This document shows positions 62,612 through 64,000 of a stretch of DNA of 64,000 nucleotides, one piece after another. Made by a program: the position numbers and the translations under genes. This stretch comes from Ktedonobacterales bacterium. Its GTDB lineage: Bacteria > Chloroflexota > Ktedonobacteria > Ktedonobacterales > Ktedonobacteraceae. The stretch's first letter is position 1; each line of letters starts with the position of its first letter. The stretch lies in NCBI GenBank assembly GCA_027451525.1, contig DAIDJF010000016.1, positions 21,211 through 85,210 of the forward strand, given 5' to 3'. The notes under the pieces were generated by a model that worked only from the letters and a program-made list of their open reading frames with translations, had not been told where the DNA came from and ran no database searches.

Positions 62612-63799
62612 TCAAGCAGGGCTACCACTCAATTGATTGATAGCTATGGCTTCAGCCATCAGTCGATAGCCTTCGTCATTGGGATGAATGCCGTCGCCGG
62701 AGTCATATGCAGGGTTGAAGATAGCTTCATTTTCAGAGGAAGACAGTGGGGTGGCAAAATCGAAGACTGCGTCAAAGCAGTGATTGCCTTGCTCTTGAAT
62801 CCAGGTGTTCACATGTTGTCGCTGTGCTACCTGCGCGGGTGGATAGCCTCCAGGTAAGATAGTTGTGCCAAAAACCTTGCGATACTGCGTTCGGGCTTGC
62901 TTCACAAGGTCTTGCAAAGCCGCAATCAGGGTTTCGGCCGTAACGCCCATACGCAGATCATTAGAGCCGATATGCACGATCAGGTCCGTTGCGCCTGGCT
63001 GTTCCAGGACATCCCACGCCAGACGCCGCATTCCAGCCTCTCCGAAAAGATAGCGCGGCATCCCTGTTGCCGCGAATGGCGGTATTTCTGTGGAGGTCAC
63101 GGGGGTCAATTGATTGCCGCCAATGCCAGCGTTCAAGACCGACATGAAGCGTGTGCCACCAGCATCTATTAAACGATGGGCCAGATAATCGGGCCAGCGT
63201 CTGTTCGCATTGAGCGTTGAACCAAAGCCATCTGTCGTCGATGAGCCAAATGCCACAACAGCGTTAAGTGGCGATAGTGGCACAACATCGACCCCTGTAA
63301 TCAGCCACCAGGACGAGGTCATGAGAGGATAAGCAAAGAGAGCAGCCTCGGCGGGCATGGCAGTATAATCGCCAATACCAGTCACATACGAGGTTTGCTG
63401 CGCACCAAGATGTCCCGTAACGCTTTCTCCCTGCACCAGAAAAAAGGTGATCGCCAGATCGGTCAACGCCTCGACCCGCATCGCAACGGGATCGCTGACC
63501 AGCTCTTGTCCAGGCTCCAACGTCACCGTCGTTTGCCCTTCAAATAGCACATCTTTTTTGCCTGGATGCACAATAGAACCGCTCAGCACCCGTCCCACGG
63601 AGAGAGAACGAAGCGTGATCGGCTCACTTCCGTAGCGATTGGACAGGCGCACACGCAGTTGTTCGCCACCAGCATGCAGATGAACAATCTGCCGCAAGGT
63701 GCGACCGCTCAGAGTAGCCGTGAGCAATTGCGTGGGCGCGGCATACCACGCCCTTACCCAGTTTGACCCGGCAGCAGTGACCAGATTATCGGAACTCAT
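62612..63799 (-). CDS. SGNH/GDSL-family hydrolase
   Basis: A 395-residue esterase-type protein. An N-terminal beta-rich domain (about 1-165, RLSNRYGSEPITLRSLSVG) precedes the catalytic domain: block I AFGSSTTDGFGS with the nucleophile Ser, block II GIGGNQL with Gly, block III HIGSNDLR with Asn, and block V DGIHPNDEGYR with the Asp-His pair. No signal peptide is seen, so it may be cytosolic or use another route. It resembles putative carbohydrate-ester or lipid hydrolases. The ATG at 63799 follows AAAGGA. Confidence 0.88.
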   Translation of the reverse strand: MSSDNLVTAAGSNWVRAWYAAPTQLLTATLSGRTLRQIVHLHAGGEQLRVRLSNRYGSEPITLRSLSVGRVLSGSIVHPGKKDVLFEGQTTVTLEPGQELVSDPVAMRVEALTDLAITFFLVQGESVTGHLGAQQTSYVTGIGDYTAMPAEAALFAYPLMTSSWWLITGVDVVPLSPLNAVVAFGSSTTDGFGSTLNANRRWPDYLAHRLIDAGGTRFMSVLNAGIGGNQLTPVTSTEIPPFAATGMPRYLFGEAGMRRLAWDVLEQPGATDLIVHIGSNDLRMGVTAETLIAALQDLVKQARTQYRKVFGTTILPGGYPPAQVAQRQHVNTWIQEQGNHCFDAVFDFATPLSSSENEAIFNPAYDSGDGIHPNDEGYRLMAEAIAINQLSGSPA

Positions 63800-63926
63800 A
63801 AATATTGTCCTTTTTCGCTTATTATACCATAAAAAGCCGTATGGACCCGATAATCCGGTTTAACAAATTAATATGGGAAATGGCGTAGTGCTCTGTCAAA
63901 CGTCATTGCACCTGTTTGGGAGAGGC

Positions 63927-64000
63927 AGGGCGAGGGCAAGCCTCGCCCCTACAATGATGACGGGGAAAACGGGCATCGTCTCATTGTAGGGGCGACCCTT
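63927..64000. repeat. palindromic repeat, copy 3 (cut by window end)
   Basis: The left arm AGGGCGAGGGCAAGCC to CCCCTACAATGA and the start of the right arm TCATTGTAGGGGCGACCC match copies 1 and 2; the centre has ACGGGCATCGT as in copy 2. The right end lies outside the window. Confidence 0.8.

Overview
The window reads as a chromosomal segment of a Gram-positive-like, multicellular-type Chloroflexota bacterium, most likely a member of the Ktedonobacteria. This is inference from gene style: arrays of very large FtsX permeases, zinc-ribbon Ser/Thr kinases, 'WAVGG' propeller lipoproteins, ECF sigma/anti-sigma pairs, fused XRE-ImmA regulators, a Thermus-type isocitrate dehydrogenase and frequent TTG/GTG starts. 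No rRNA, CRISPR array, phage or intact insertion sequence was seen.

Layout. 1-0.5 kb: the 5' part of a propeller lipoprotein, cut by the window edge. 0.8-11.8 kb: one operon of three tandem ~1,000-residue ABC permeases and two ATPases. 11.8-18.3 kb: OsmC, an MBL-fold hydrolase, a GNAT acetyltransferase, a YcxB-like membrane protein, an XRE-ImmA regulator whose start appears frameshifted, a Gfo/Idh oxidoreductase and a soluble histidine kinase. 18.3-21.6 kb: a compact operon of an MFS transporter, a SPASM-like radical SAM enzyme and a metallophosphoesterase-fold protein with altered metal ligands; this is the best candidate for an undescribed pathway. 21.7-28.5 kb: tRNA-Arg, sufB, a macro-domain protein facing a Fic protein, and a dual kinase. 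28.6-31.5 kb: citrate synthase with a long structured leader, then an ECF sigma/anti-sigma pair. 31.7-36.4 kb: membrane protein, Ca2+/H+ antiporter, ribosomal protein L9, CoxG-like protein, RNase D-like exonuclease. 36.5-41.3 kb: DUF6671 protein, then two long isocitrate-dehydrogenase paralogues around a beta-carbonic anhydrase. 41.4-47.7 kb: a sigma-like/zinc-finger pair, an XRE-TPR regulator, a 0.9-kb AT-rich gap, rsmI and mdh. 47.9-51.3 kb: a decayed kinase, a zinc alcohol dehydrogenase and tandem type I signal peptidases. 51.5-59.5 kb: a propeller-lysozyme-LGFP secreted protein and a glycan operon (flippase, double glycosyltransferase, GT39). 59.8-64 kb: ECF sigma factor, AI-2E family transporter, tRNA-Gln, an amino-acid-permease remnant and an SGNH hydrolase.

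Functional links. Citrate synthase, isocitrate dehydrogenase and malate dehydrogenase supply three TCA steps but are dispersed. The glycan operon, tandem signal peptidases and LGFP lysozyme-like protein suggest a local concentration of envelope functions. Several genes carry inverted repeats on or beside a recognisable promoter (fic, citrate synthase, XRE-ImmA, carbonic anhydrase), which points to dedicated repressors. An ~80-bp palindromic repeat family occurs three times in intergenic DNA.
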